Source: an uncultured bacterium (GTDB lineage: Bacteria > Bacteroidota > Bacteroidia > Bacteroidales > Paludibacteraceae). From it: 6,981 nucleotides of DNA. The notes beneath the pieces were generated by a model that saw only the letters and a program-made list of their open reading frames with translations, ran no database searches and was not told the origin of the DNA. The DNA lies in contig CAMHCZ010000099.1 of assembly GCA_946183755.1 (NCBI GenBank), positions 1-6,981 on the forward strand. Direction: 5' to 3'. Position 1 is the stretch's first letter; each line of letters begins with the position of its first letter. The translations under genes and the position numbers were made by a program. Shown in pieces: positions 1 through 6,484 of this stretch.

Positions 1-463
1 TTTTGATGGCGGTCACTGCGGCTTCGTCGCCCTTGTTGCCCAGTTTGCCTCCCGAGCGTGCGACTGACTGCTCCTTGTTGTTGTCGGTCAGCACTCCGAA
101 GATGAATGGGATGCCGTATTTGATGTTCAGCTGCGTGAATCCCTGCGCTACGCCTTGCGCGATGAAGTCGAAGTGCGGAGTCTCGCCTCTGATGATGCAG
201 CCCAGTCCTATCACTGCGTCAACGTTTCCTCTCTCGGCGATTGTTTTTGCGCCGAATGTCAGTTCAAATGCGCCTGGAACGTGGCTCACAGATATGTTCT
301 CCTCTTTCACGCCGTTGCTTATGAGCGTGTTGACTGCACCGTTCAGCAGGTTGTCTGTGATGTCGCTGTTCCACTCTGAAACAACAATGCCTATACGCAT
401 GTTGCTTGCGTTAGGCATTGTGTCTTTGTCGTATTCCGACAGATTATGGTTTATCGTAGCCAT
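1..463 (-). CDS. ribH: 6,7-dimethyl-8-ribityllumazine synthase, 3' end cut by window edge
   Basis: Lumazine synthase condenses 5-amino-6-ribitylamino-uracil with 3,4-dihydroxy-2-butanone 4-phosphate, the penultimate step of riboflavin synthesis, in the cytoplasm, usually as a 60-mer or pentamer. Reading from the ATG at 463 gives 154 codons before the edge. Family motifs appear in order: the substrate-loop equivalent VSEWN (residues 28-32), VPGAFEL (62-68), GCIIRGETPHFDF (88-100) with the presumed catalytic His97, GVLT (123-126), and the phosphate-binding ARSGGKLGNKG (135-145) with Arg136. The usual family length is about 155-165 residues, so only a few C-terminal residues and the stop lie outside. 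The start follows the TPR gene stop by 4 bases, with no Shine-Dalgarno but an A-rich leader, so the two are probably co-transcribed. About 20 residues precede the conserved core, so an internal ATG at residue 16 or 22 is possible but less likely. Family assignment is firm. Confidence 0.96.
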   Translation of the reverse strand, partial: MATINHNLSEYDKDTMPNASNMRIGIVVSEWNSDITDNLLNGAVNTLISNGVKEENISVSHVPGAFELTFGAKTIAERGNVDAVIGLGCIIRGETPHFDFIAQGVAQGFTQLNIKYGIPFIFGVLTDNNKEQSVARSGGKLGNKGDEAAVTAIK

Positions 464-467
464 GTTG

Positions 468-1148
468 TTACTTAGAAAGTGTGGCTCTTTCGATGTATTT
501 CTCTATGTCCTGAGCTTCGCCGCTCTGTGGGAACTCGTTCTTGATTTTGTTGTAAAGCTCTATTGCCTTGTCGAAATTCTTCTCAGCCTCGTAAACCTCG
601 CCGTCCTTTTTCAGATAAAGCGCAGCGAAAGCCTCGTTGTTGGTCTCGTATGCCTTAGCGAAGTATTTGTGAGCGTCGGCATATTGGTTGAGGTTCACGT
701 ATGAGTCTCCGATGAGTCCGTTTATCACAACTGAGAGGTTGATGTCACCGTTGCCGTCGAACTCTTTTCCGAACTCTATAGCCTCAGAGTATTTTCCAAG
801 CTTGTAGTTGCAGATGGCTGCGTATGCATTAGCCGCGTTGCCTGACTTTGTGAGGCTGTACTCGTCTGCTATTTCTACGAATCCGATGTAGTCCTTGCCG
901 TCGCCCTCGAGTGCTTCCTTGAACATGTCAGCCTCGAAGTACTCCTGGCCTTTGAGCATCTGGTTCTGTGCGTCATTGTTTCTTGGCTGCACATAGTATT
1001 TGTTGAACAGGAATACAAGGCATGCTACAAGCACAATGCCTATTATTACATATACGATAACCTTTTTGTACTTCTCGATGAAGAGCTCAGTCTTGCTTAT
1101 CGCTTCCTGGATTTCGCTTATGCCGTCGTTTTTTTCTTTTTCTGCCAT
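468..1148 (-). CDS. Membrane-anchored tetratricopeptide repeat protein (YfgM-like layout)
   Basis: A 226-residue protein with a charged cytoplasmic N-terminus (1-29), one hydrophobic segment (about 30-48, VIVYVIIGIVLVACLVFLF) and a soluble C-terminal part built of TPR-like helix pairs. Recognisable repeat units lie at about 105-130 (ANAYAAICNYKLGKYSEAIE), 141-170 (NGLIGDSYVNLNQYADAHKYF) and 175-208 (containing NFDKAIELYNKIKNEFPQS), with a degenerate unit near 64-80. Lysines before the helix and the absence of a cleavage site suggest an N-in signal anchor with the repeats outside the inner membrane. The layout resembles YfgM, the ancillary SecYEG/periplasmic chaperone partner, but that is resemblance and not proof of function. 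It is the first gene of a minus-strand unit with ribH, four bases apart, and has its own promoter facing recF. The ATG at 1148 is chosen because an A-rich leader and a promoter box sit just upstream. Its link to riboflavin synthesis is probably only positional. Confidence 0.88.
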   Translation of the reverse strand: MAEKEKNDGISEIQEAISKTELFIEKYKKVIVYVIIGIVLVACLVFLFNKYYVQPRNNDAQNQMLKGQEYFEADMFKEALEGDGKDYIGFVEIADEYSLTKSGNAANAYAAICNYKLGKYSEAIEFGKEFDGNGDINLSVVINGLIGDSYVNLNQYADAHKYFAKAYETNNEAFAALYLKKDGEVYEAEKNFDKAIELYNKIKNEFPQSGEAQDIEKYIERATLSK

Positions 1149-1184
1149 TTTGTTTATTGTTTTCTAATGTGTTTTACAGAGTTG

Positions 1185-1215
1185 CAAAAGTAATACTTTC
1201 TGCTGACAAATGAAA
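1185..1215 (-). promoter_or_regulatory. Bacteroidota-type promoter for the TPR-ribH unit
   Basis: On the minus strand TACTTTTG (1192-1185) matches the TAnnTTTG -7 consensus exactly. A -33-like TTTC (1215-1212) sits 19 bases upstream, one mismatch from TTTG. The -7 box lies 36 bases before the ATG at 1148, leaving a short A-rich leader. The consensus is established knowledge for the major sigma factor of this phylum; use of this copy is inferred. Confidence 0.6.
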
Positions 1216-1230
1216 TTTAGAAGTCTGTAA

Positions 1231-1262
1231 TTTCGTACCTCGGTGGAAATAAACTAACTTTG
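1231..1262 (+). promoter_or_regulatory. Bacteroidota-type promoter for recF
   Basis: TAACTTTG (1255-1262) is an exact TAnnTTTG -7 box. TTTC (1231-1234) sits 20 bases upstream as a near-match to the -33 TTTG. The box is 30 bases before the recF ATG at 1293, so a start of transcription near 1268 would leave a leader of about 25 bases. This also argues against translation from the upstream TTG at 1260, which lies inside the box. Confidence 0.6.
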
Positions 1263-1292
1263 TTGCTGTTGCTTAAATGCAGTCCAGTTTAT

Positions 1293-2399
1293 ATGTATAT
1301 CCGCAAACTTTCGTTGGTTAATTTCAAAAATATAAGGCAGGCTGAGATAAATTTCTCGCCTAAGATTAACTGCTTTATAGGAGCCAACGGAGCGGGGAAA
1401 ACCAATATCCTTGACGCGGTGTATTTCCTTTCGTACTGCAAGAGCCACAGTAACAATATCGACTCGCAGAACATAACTCATGGACAGGATTTTTTTGTTA
1501 TACAGGGAGACTACTCGATGTCGGACGACCGTGAGGAAAACATCTATTGCGGTCTGAAAAGGAACAAGAAAAAGCAGTTCAAGCGTAATCAGAAAGAGTA
1601 CACAAGGCTTTCGGACCATGTCGGGCTGATACCGCTTGTCATTGTCTCGCCTGACGACCAGACTCTCATAAGCGGCGCGAGCGAGGAGAGACGCAGATTC
1701 GTCGATTCGATAATTTCGCAGTACGACCGCCAGTATCTGAATCTGCTTATCCGCTACAACTCGGCCTTGCAGCAGAGAAATTCCTTGCTGAAGCAGGATG
1801 GCGGCATGCCGTCGGCGGAGATGTTTGACTTGTGGGACACTCAGCTGGCTCAACTCGGCGAGTCTATTTATCAGACGAGAGTGTCGTTTCTCGAAAAATT
1901 CGTTCCGCTGTTTCAGAAGTATTACACATTCCTTTCGTCCAATAACGAAGAAGTGACACTCGCCTATGAGTCGCACCTGAACACCAACAATCTCTACGAC
2001 ATGCTTGTGCAGCGCAGAGAGCGGGACTTCTACTTTGGCTATACGACAGCCGGCATACATCGTGATGATTTGGCGATGAACATAGACGGGTATCCTATAA
2101 AAAGGGTTGGGTCGCAGGGGCAGAACAAGACATACTTAGTGGCTCTGAAGTTGGCTCAGTTCTCGTTTCTGAAAGAGACATCGGCATCGACGCCGCTGTT
2201 GCTCTTCGACGATATTTTCGACAAACTGGACTCTTCACGTGTGAGCCAGATAATCCGTCTGGTGAGCGAGGACACATTCGGACAGATATTCATAACGGAC
2301 ACCAACCGTGAGCATATAGACGAAATAATAGATATGCTTGACTACGAATCGAGAATCTTCTCGGTTGATGGCGGTGAGGTGTCATTAATAGACAGGTGA
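1293..2399 (+). CDS. recF: DNA replication and repair protein RecF
   Basis: RecF is an SMC-like ATPase that works with RecO and RecR to load RecA onto gapped single-stranded DNA coated with SSB. The protein starts MYIRKLSLVNFKNIR, the typical RecF opening. It carries the Walker A motif GANGAGKT (residues 30-37), the ABC-type signature region GSQGQNK (273-279), Walker B LLLFDD (302-307) and a D-loop-like DKLD (310-313). Its 368 residues match the usual 350-375. I take the ATG at 1293 and not the in-frame TTG at 1260, because the extra 11 residues are not RecF-like and the TTG falls inside the predicted -7 box. The stop TGA shares its last base with the ATG of the small membrane protein that follows, which suggests translational coupling. 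Unlike the dnaA-dnaN-recF arrangement of many bacteria, no replication genes are adjacent here. Assignment is firm. Confidence 0.97.
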   Translation: MYIRKLSLVNFKNIRQAEINFSPKINCFIGANGAGKTNILDAVYFLSYCKSHSNNIDSQNITHGQDFFVIQGDYSMSDDREENIYCGLKRNKKKQFKRNQKEYTRLSDHVGLIPLVIVSPDDQTLISGASEERRRFVDSIISQYDRQYLNLLIRYNSALQQRNSLLKQDGGMPSAEMFDLWDTQLAQLGESIYQTRVSFLEKFVPLFQKYYTFLSSNNEEVTLAYESHLNTNNLYDMLVQRRERDFYFGYTTAGIHRDDLAMNIDGYPIKRVGSQGQNKTYLVALKLAQFSFLKETSASTPLLLFDDIFDKLDSSRVSQIIRLVSEDTFGQIFITDTNREHIDEIIDMLDYESRIFSVDGGEVSLIDR

Positions 2400-2674
2400 T
2401 GGGAAAGAAAAAAGTAACGAACACGAAGAGGATAATCGCGGTTTTCGTCTTGTTTGACTTGCTGACGACTGTGATTTATTTCTATCTGACCTCTCTCGAC
2501 AAGGATATTCACGGCAATTATCTGTCGTATGATCTGGGGATGGTGTTCCGCCAGCAGGTGGTGACGGCTATTGGCGCAGTGGCTGTGGTCGGATGGGGGG
2601 TGTTGTGCTTCTATCTGCTTCAGATATTCTTCTCGAAGCGTACGGGCAAGGACAGACGTCCGTTCAAGTTATAG
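2399..2674 (+). CDS. Small two-helix membrane protein coupled to recF, unrecognised
   Basis: A 91-residue protein that I do not recognise. It begins with a basic stretch (MGKKKVTNTKR), then a hydrophobic helix at about 12-30, a loop of about 23 residues containing LDKDIHGNYLSYD, a second helix at about 54-78 (VVTAIGAVAVVGWGVLCFYL), and a basic tail (SKRTGKDRRPFKL). Positive charge at both ends predicts a hairpin with both termini in the cytoplasm and the polar loop outside. The start ATG overlaps the recF stop as TGATG, and a GTG one codon earlier (2396) is the less likely alternative. The frame is intact, codon use resembles its neighbours, and the overlap supports a real gene. In many Bacteroidales the gene after recF is, from memory, a DUF721/DciA-like protein; this one is unrelated, being hydrophobic and having no such motif. 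Function is unknown. Confidence 0.75.
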   Translation: MGKKKVTNTKRIIAVFVLFDLLTTVIYFYLTSLDKDIHGNYLSYDLGMVFRQQVVTAIGAVAVVGWGVLCFYLLQIFFSKRTGKDRRPFKL

Positions 2675-2690
2675 ATTTGCCTTATTTATT

Positions 2691-2721
2691 CTTGAAGAAA
2701 AGCGCAGATTCATTAAATTTG
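2691..2721 (+). promoter_or_regulatory. Bacteroidota-type promoter for purM
   Basis: TAAATTTG (2714-2721) is an exact TAnnTTTG box, with CTTG (2691-2694) 19 bases upstream as a near-match to the -33 element. It lies 38 bases before the purM ATG in an AT-rich 84-base gap. No hairpin terminator is visible between the small membrane protein and this box, so some read-through from recF is possible. Confidence 0.6.
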
Positions 2722-2758
2722 CACTTTATATAAATGTTTATTCATAAAAACTATTCAA

Positions 2759-3928
2759 ATGGACGAGAAGCAAAGATACAGCCTTAGAGGCGTTTCTGCT
2801 GAAAAGGAAGATGTGCATAACGCGATAAAAAATATAGACAAGGGAATATTCCCAAAGGCGTTCTGCAAGATTATCCCTGATATATTGGGCGGCGACAGCT
2901 CTTATTGCAACATAATGCACGCCGACGGCGCAGGAACAAAGTCTGCACTTGCTTACATATATTGGAAGGAGACTGGCGACCTTTCTGTCTGGAAGGGCAT
3001 TGCGCAGGACTCGCTCATAATGAACATCGACGACCTGCTCTGTGTGGGCGCGACTGACAATATACTCCTCTCGTCAACAATAGGAAGAAACAAGCACCTG
3101 ATTTCCGGTGATGTGATAGCCGCCATAATAAACGGCACAGACGAACTTGTCGAGGAACTCCGCACATTAGGCGTGAATATTTACTCGACAGGCGGCGAGA
3201 CTGCTGACATTGGTGACTTGGTGAGAACCATCGTTGTGGACAGCACCGTGACATGCCGTATGCGTCGCGCCGATGTGATAAACAACGCCAACATACAGCC
3301 AGGCGACGTGATTGTCGGACTTGCTTCGTATGGTCAGGCGTCTTACGAGAAAGAGTACAACGGCGGCATGGGCAGCAACGGACTGACTTCTGCCCGTCAC
3401 GACGTGTTCGCGCATTATCTGGCTGAGAAATACAAGGAAACATACGACCCTTCGACTCCGGAGGAACTCATTTACTCAGGAAACTACAAGATTACTCAAG
3501 AAATTGAGAAACTTGGCATTGACGCCGGCAAGCTTGTCCTTTCTCCAACAAGAACATACGCGCCGGTAGTGAAGATGCTGCTCACAGAGCTTCGTCCGCT
3601 CATTCACGGAATGGTGCACTGCTCGGGCGGAGCGCAGACCAAGATACTGCACTTCGTGGAGAACATGCACATAGTTAAGGATAATCTGTTCCCTATACCT
3701 CCGCTGTTTGAGATAATACAAAAGGAGTCGAACACAGACTGGAAGGAAATGTACAAGGTGTTCAACATGGGTCATCGTCTTGAGGTTTATCTGCCTCAGG
3801 AGTACGCTCAGAAGGTTATAGACATAGCCAACTCATTCAACATCGATGCCCAGATTGTCGGACACTGCGAGGAGGGCAAGGGCAAGAGCCTCACTCTGAC
3901 TTCTCCTTACGGAACATTCGAGTATTAA
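2759..3928 (+). CDS. purM: Phosphoribosylformylglycinamidine cyclo-ligase (AIR synthase), divergent Bacteroidota type
   Basis: PurM uses ATP to close the imidazole ring, turning FGAM into AIR, the fifth step of purine synthesis. The fold is shared with PurL, ThiL, SelD and HypE. Family landmarks appear in order: HADGAGTKS (residues 54-62, canonical DGVGTK), NIDDLLCVGA after residue 85, GGETAD (145-150, canonical GGETAE), GDVIVGLASYG, SNGLTSAR (canonical SNGYSLVR), SPTRTYAPV, HCSGGAQTK (287-295, canonical HITGGG) and FNMGHRLEV (335-343, canonical FNMGIGM). At 389 residues it is about 40 longer than the E. coli enzyme, the excess lying mainly between GLASYG and SPTRTY. Bacteroidales homologues annotated purM share this form as I recall, so it is probably the genuine enzyme, but the altered motifs leave room for a related activity. 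It has its own promoter and is followed after 27 bases by yicC, probably in one transcript. The ATG at 2759 follows an A-rich leader. Confidence 0.88.
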   Translation: MDEKQRYSLRGVSAEKEDVHNAIKNIDKGIFPKAFCKIIPDILGGDSSYCNIMHADGAGTKSALAYIYWKETGDLSVWKGIAQDSLIMNIDDLLCVGATDNILLSSTIGRNKHLISGDVIAAIINGTDELVEELRTLGVNIYSTGGETADIGDLVRTIVVDSTVTCRMRRADVINNANIQPGDVIVGLASYGQASYEKEYNGGMGSNGLTSARHDVFAHYLAEKYKETYDPSTPEELIYSGNYKITQEIEKLGIDAGKLVLSPTRTYAPVVKMLLTELRPLIHGMVHCSGGAQTKILHFVENMHIVKDNLFPIPPLFEIIQKESNTDWKEMYKVFNMGHRLEVYLPQEYAQKVIDIANSFNIDAQIVGHCEEGKGKSLTLTSPYGTFEY

Positions 3929-3936
3929 TAAGTTTG
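3929..3936 (+). promoter_or_regulatory. Possible -7 box before yicC
   Basis: TAAGTTTG directly after the purM stop is an exact match to TAnnTTTG and lies 20 bases before the yicC ATG. No convincing -33 TTTG is present 19-21 bases upstream, inside the end of purM. It may give yicC a second start of transcription or be a chance match. Confidence 0.3.
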
Positions 3937-3955
3937 ACACGCAAAACAAATTAGT

Positions 3956-4825
3956 ATGTTGCAATCAATGACCGGCTATGGCAAATCGTCGCAGACAGTC
4001 GGAACAAAAAAGATAACAGTCGAAATCAAGTCGCTGAACAGCAAACAGATGGACCTCTCTACAAGAGTTCCGTCGCTCTTCAGAGAAAAGGACATTGAGA
4101 TGAGAAGCATGATAACAAAGGCCTTGACAAGAGGCAAGGTCGATATGTTCATGACTATCGAGGACACAAGCTCAAGCATAGCAACCAAGATAAACAAGGA
4201 TGCAGTGGAAAGCTACTGCAATCAGATAAAGGAGATTTCGTCTTCGGTGGGATTGCAGCAGCCGGACTTCTGGTCGGTTGTGATTCGTCTGCCAGAGGTG
4301 CTCAAGACCGACAATGTGGAGGAACTGACCGATGAAATGTGGGACGCGGCTAAGAAGGCTGTTGACGAGGCTGTGGCTCAGCTCGTTGAGTTCCGCAAGC
4401 AGGAGGGCGCGCAGCTTGAGAAGATTTTCACAGAGAAGATTTCCAACATCGGCGCTCGTCTTAAGGAGGTTGAGTTGTATGACAAGGACCGTGTCGAGAA
4501 AATCAAGACGCGTCTGCGCGACAATCTCGAGGCTCTGACTAAGGATTATGACAAGAACCGCTTCGAGCAGGAGTTGATTTTCTACATCGAGAAGCTTGAC
4601 ATAAGCGAGGAGAAGAACCGCCTCAGCAACCATTTGCAGTACTTCATGCAGACCATGGAGACAGAGGAGGCACCGGGCAAGAAACTCGGTTTCATAGCTC
4701 AGGAGATAGGCCGTGAGGTGAATACCTTGGGCTCGAAGTCAAACCAGAGCGAGATGCAGATTCTCGTGGTGAAGATGAAGGACGAGCTGGAGCAGATAAA
4801 GGAGCAGGTTCTGAACACTCTTTAA
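3956..4825 (+). CDS. yicC: YicC/YloC family endoribonuclease (UPF0701)
   Basis: Members of this family (E. coli YicC, B. subtilis YloC) have been reported as endoribonucleases; in E. coli YicC is linked to small-RNA decay. The 289-residue protein opens with the family signature MLQSMTGYGKS and continues with IKSLNSKQMDLSTRVPSLF, typical of the N-terminal YicC domain. The C-terminal domain (DUF1732) shows GKKLGFIAQEIGREVNTLGS (241-260), KSN (261-263) and the closing VVKMKDELEQIKEQVLN, where the family usually ends in EQVQNIE. The central part (about 120-230) is highly charged and helical, as expected. Length matches the usual 285-295. It follows purM by 27 bases and is closed by a strong hairpin terminator. 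In many bacteria, including Bacteroidales as I recall, gmk follows yicC; here it does not. The cellular substrate cannot be read from the sequence. Confidence 0.94.
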   Translation: MLQSMTGYGKSSQTVGTKKITVEIKSLNSKQMDLSTRVPSLFREKDIEMRSMITKALTRGKVDMFMTIEDTSSSIATKINKDAVESYCNQIKEISSSVGLQQPDFWSVVIRLPEVLKTDNVEELTDEMWDAAKKAVDEAVAQLVEFRKQEGAQLEKIFTEKISNIGARLKEVELYDKDRVEKIKTRLRDNLEALTKDYDKNRFEQELIFYIEKLDISEEKNRLSNHLQYFMQTMETEEAPGKKLGFIAQEIGREVNTLGSKSNQSEMQILVVKMKDELEQIKEQVLNTL

Positions 4826-4845
4826 AAGCAATTTATATGAAATGG

Positions 4846-4875
4846 AATAGGCGGTCAAAAACCGCCTATTTTTAT
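4846..4875 (+). terminator. Rho-independent terminator after yicC
   Basis: A perfect 10-bp stem AATAGGCGGT (4846-4855) pairs with ACCGCCTATT (4861-4870) around a CAAAA loop and is followed by TTTATTTG, giving a U-rich tail. It starts 20 bases after the yicC stop. On the other strand the tail is ATTCCATTTC, so it mainly serves the plus strand. Confidence 0.88.
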
Positions 4876-4895
4876 TTGTATTGTTATAGTGGAAT

Positions 4896-4929
4896 AAAAA
4901 ATGGCTGCTTTGGGAAGCAGCCATTTTTT
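4896..4929 (-). terminator. Bidirectional terminator after rny, also backing up yicC
   Basis: A perfect 15-bp inverted repeat: AAAAAATGGCTGCTT (4896-4910) pairs with AAGCAGCCATTTTTT (4915-4929) around a TGGG loop. The A6 and T6 ends give a U tract after the GC-rich core on either strand, so it can stop minus-strand rny transcripts, whose stop codon is 19 bases away, and any plus-strand read-through past the first hairpin. Confidence 0.9.
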
Positions 4930-4948
4930 ATAATTGTGCCGAAGCTTT

Positions 4949-6484
4949 TTACTTAGCGTAGCTTACAGCTCTTGTCTCTCTGATGACGGTGATCTTCACC
5001 TGTCCAGGATAAGTCATCTCGTCCTGAATCTTCTTTGCAATGTCGTATGACAACTTCTCGGTGTCCTTATCGTCGATCTTGTCTGCGCCTACGATTACTC
5101 TAAGCTCTCTGCCGGCCTGTATAGCGTAAGTCTTTATTACGCCAGGGTACTGGAGCGCGAGGTTCTCGAGGTCGTTAAGTCTCTTGATGTAGGCCTCCAC
5201 GATTTCGCGTCTTGCGCCTGGTCTTGCGCCTGAGATAGCGTCGCAGGCTTGAACGATAGGCGAGATCATGCTGTTCATCTCCATTTCGTCGTGGTGAGCT
5301 CCGATTGCGTTGCAGATGTCTGGGGCCTCTTTGTACTTCTCGGCGAGCTTCATACCAAGTATTGCGTGTGGCAATTCTGGTTCGTCGTCAGGCACCTTAC
5401 CTATATCGTGGAGCAGTCCGGCTCTCTTAGCCTTCTTGGAGTTCAGTCCGAGCTCCGATGCCATCACGGCACAGAGGTTGGCTGTCTCTCTTGCGTGCTG
5501 CAGGAGGTTCTGTCCGTATGACGAACGGTACTTCATCTTACCGATGAGTCTTATCAGTTCAGGGTGGAGACCGTGCACACCGAGGTCGATGGCAGTTCTC
5601 TTACCAGTCTCAACGACTTCCTCCTCGACCTGCTTCTTGACCTTAGCCACCACTTCCTCAATTCTTGCAGGGTGGATACGTCCGTCGGTCACAAGCTGAT
5701 GGAGGGCGAGTCTTGCGATTTCTCTTCTCACAGGGTCGAAGCTTGAGAGCACGATTGCCTCAGGGGTGTCGTCCACGATAATCTCGATGCCTGTCGCAGC
5801 CTCCAGAGCGCGTATGTTTCTACCTTCGCGTCCGATGATGCGTCCCTTCATCTCGTCGTTCTCGATGTGGAACACAGTCACGGAGTTCTCGATAGCTGTT
5901 TCTGTGGCAACTCTCTGTATTGTTTGAACTACGATTTTCTTTGCTTCCTTGTTGGCTGTCATCTTGGCCTCGTCCATGACTTCGTTGATGTAAGCCATAG
6001 CGTCGGATTTCGCCTCGTCCTTCAGTGCCTCGATGAGTTTCTCCTTTGCCTGCTCAGCTGAGAGTCCTGAGATCTGCTCAAGCTGTTCCTGCTGCAAGTG
6101 CTGGAGTCTGTCCAGTTCCTTTGACTTCTTGTCAACTACCTCAAGCTGGTTATTGAGGCTTGCTTTCACAGTCTCCAGCTCCTGGTTCTTTCTGCCGAGC
6201 TCAGCTTGCATCTGTTTCTGCTGCATTTCTCTTTGCTGCAGTTTTGATTCTGCCTGCTGCATCTTCTGGTTTCTCTGGTTCACCTGCTTCTCGTATTCTT
6301 CCTTGAGCGCCAGGTATTTCTCCTTAACTTCGATGAGCTTATTCTTCTTCAGCACTTCGGCCTCGGCTTTTGCGTCCTTCATCATCTTGTCGTAGCTTCC
6401 CTTTCTCAGGAATCTGACAACAATCCATGTTGCAAGTCCGCCAACAACAAAAGCTGCAATTGCTATTATTACTGTTGTTACCAT
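4949..6484 (-). CDS. rny: Ribonuclease Y, membrane-anchored endoribonuclease
   Basis: RNase Y is a membrane-bound endonuclease that starts mRNA decay and processing, best known from B. subtilis. From the ATG at 6484 the protein has 511 residues (B. subtilis has 520) and the full domain order. There is an N-terminal membrane helix (about 2-23), then a long charged, Gln/Glu/Lys-rich coiled coil (about 30-190). The KH domain has the GxxG loop GREG (218-221) within GRIIGREGRNIRALE. The HD domain has likely metal ligands His330, His359-Asp360 (LLHDIGK), His397-His398 and Asp415. All expected catalytic residues are present. An in-frame ATG at 6532 would add 16 residues (MAVFLYIEFLNLTKQN) before the membrane helix; these are not family-like, and an A-rich leader sits before 6484, so the shorter form is preferred. 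It lies 150 bases downstream of zapA on the same strand and ends at a strong terminator. Assignment is firm. Confidence 0.97.
   Translation of the reverse strand: MVTTVIIAIAAFVVGGLATWIVVRFLRKGSYDKMMKDAKAEAEVLKKNKLIEVKEKYLALKEEYEKQVNQRNQKMQQAESKLQQREMQQKQMQAELGRKNQELETVKASLNNQLEVVDKKSKELDRLQHLQQEQLEQISGLSAEQAKEKLIEALKDEAKSDAMAYINEVMDEAKMTANKEAKKIVVQTIQRVATETAIENSVTVFHIENDEMKGRIIGREGRNIRALEAATGIEIIVDDTPEAIVLSSFDPVRREIARLALHQLVTDGRIHPARIEEVVAKVKKQVEEEVVETGKRTAIDLGVHGLHPELIRLIGKMKYRSSYGQNLLQHARETANLCAVMASELGLNSKKAKRAGLLHDIGKVPDDEPELPHAILGMKLAEKYKEAPDICNAIGAHHDEMEMNSMISPIVQACDAISGARPGARREIVEAYIKRLNDLENLALQYPGVIKTYAIQAGRELRVIVGADKIDDKDTEKLSYDIAKKIQDEMTYPGQVKITVIRETRAVSYAK

Noticed and set aside
3..704. 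A 233-codon plus-strand open frame opposite ribH and the TPR gene
   Set aside because: It spans two clear minus-strand genes and its product has no family pattern; the opposite strand encodes a textbook lumazine synthase.
1254..2060. A 268-codon open frame antisense to recF
   Set aside because: It lies entirely opposite the intact, motif-complete recF, has no recognisable domain, and extends across the recF promoter. It is a by-product of recF codon use.
2676..2679. TTTG after the small membrane protein as the -33 element of the purM promoter
   Set aside because: It is 34 bases from the -7 box at 2714, too far for the usual 19-21 spacing; CTTG at 2691-2694 fits the spacing better.
3015..3775. 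Minus-strand open frames opposite purM
   Set aside because: They have no motifs and arise from a coding region with clear PurM landmarks on the plus strand.
5249..6395. Several plus-strand open frames of 60-129 codons opposite rny
   Set aside because: They overlap RNase Y, are Ser/Cys/Phe-rich as expected for the complement of a coiled-coil gene, and have no promoter or family features.
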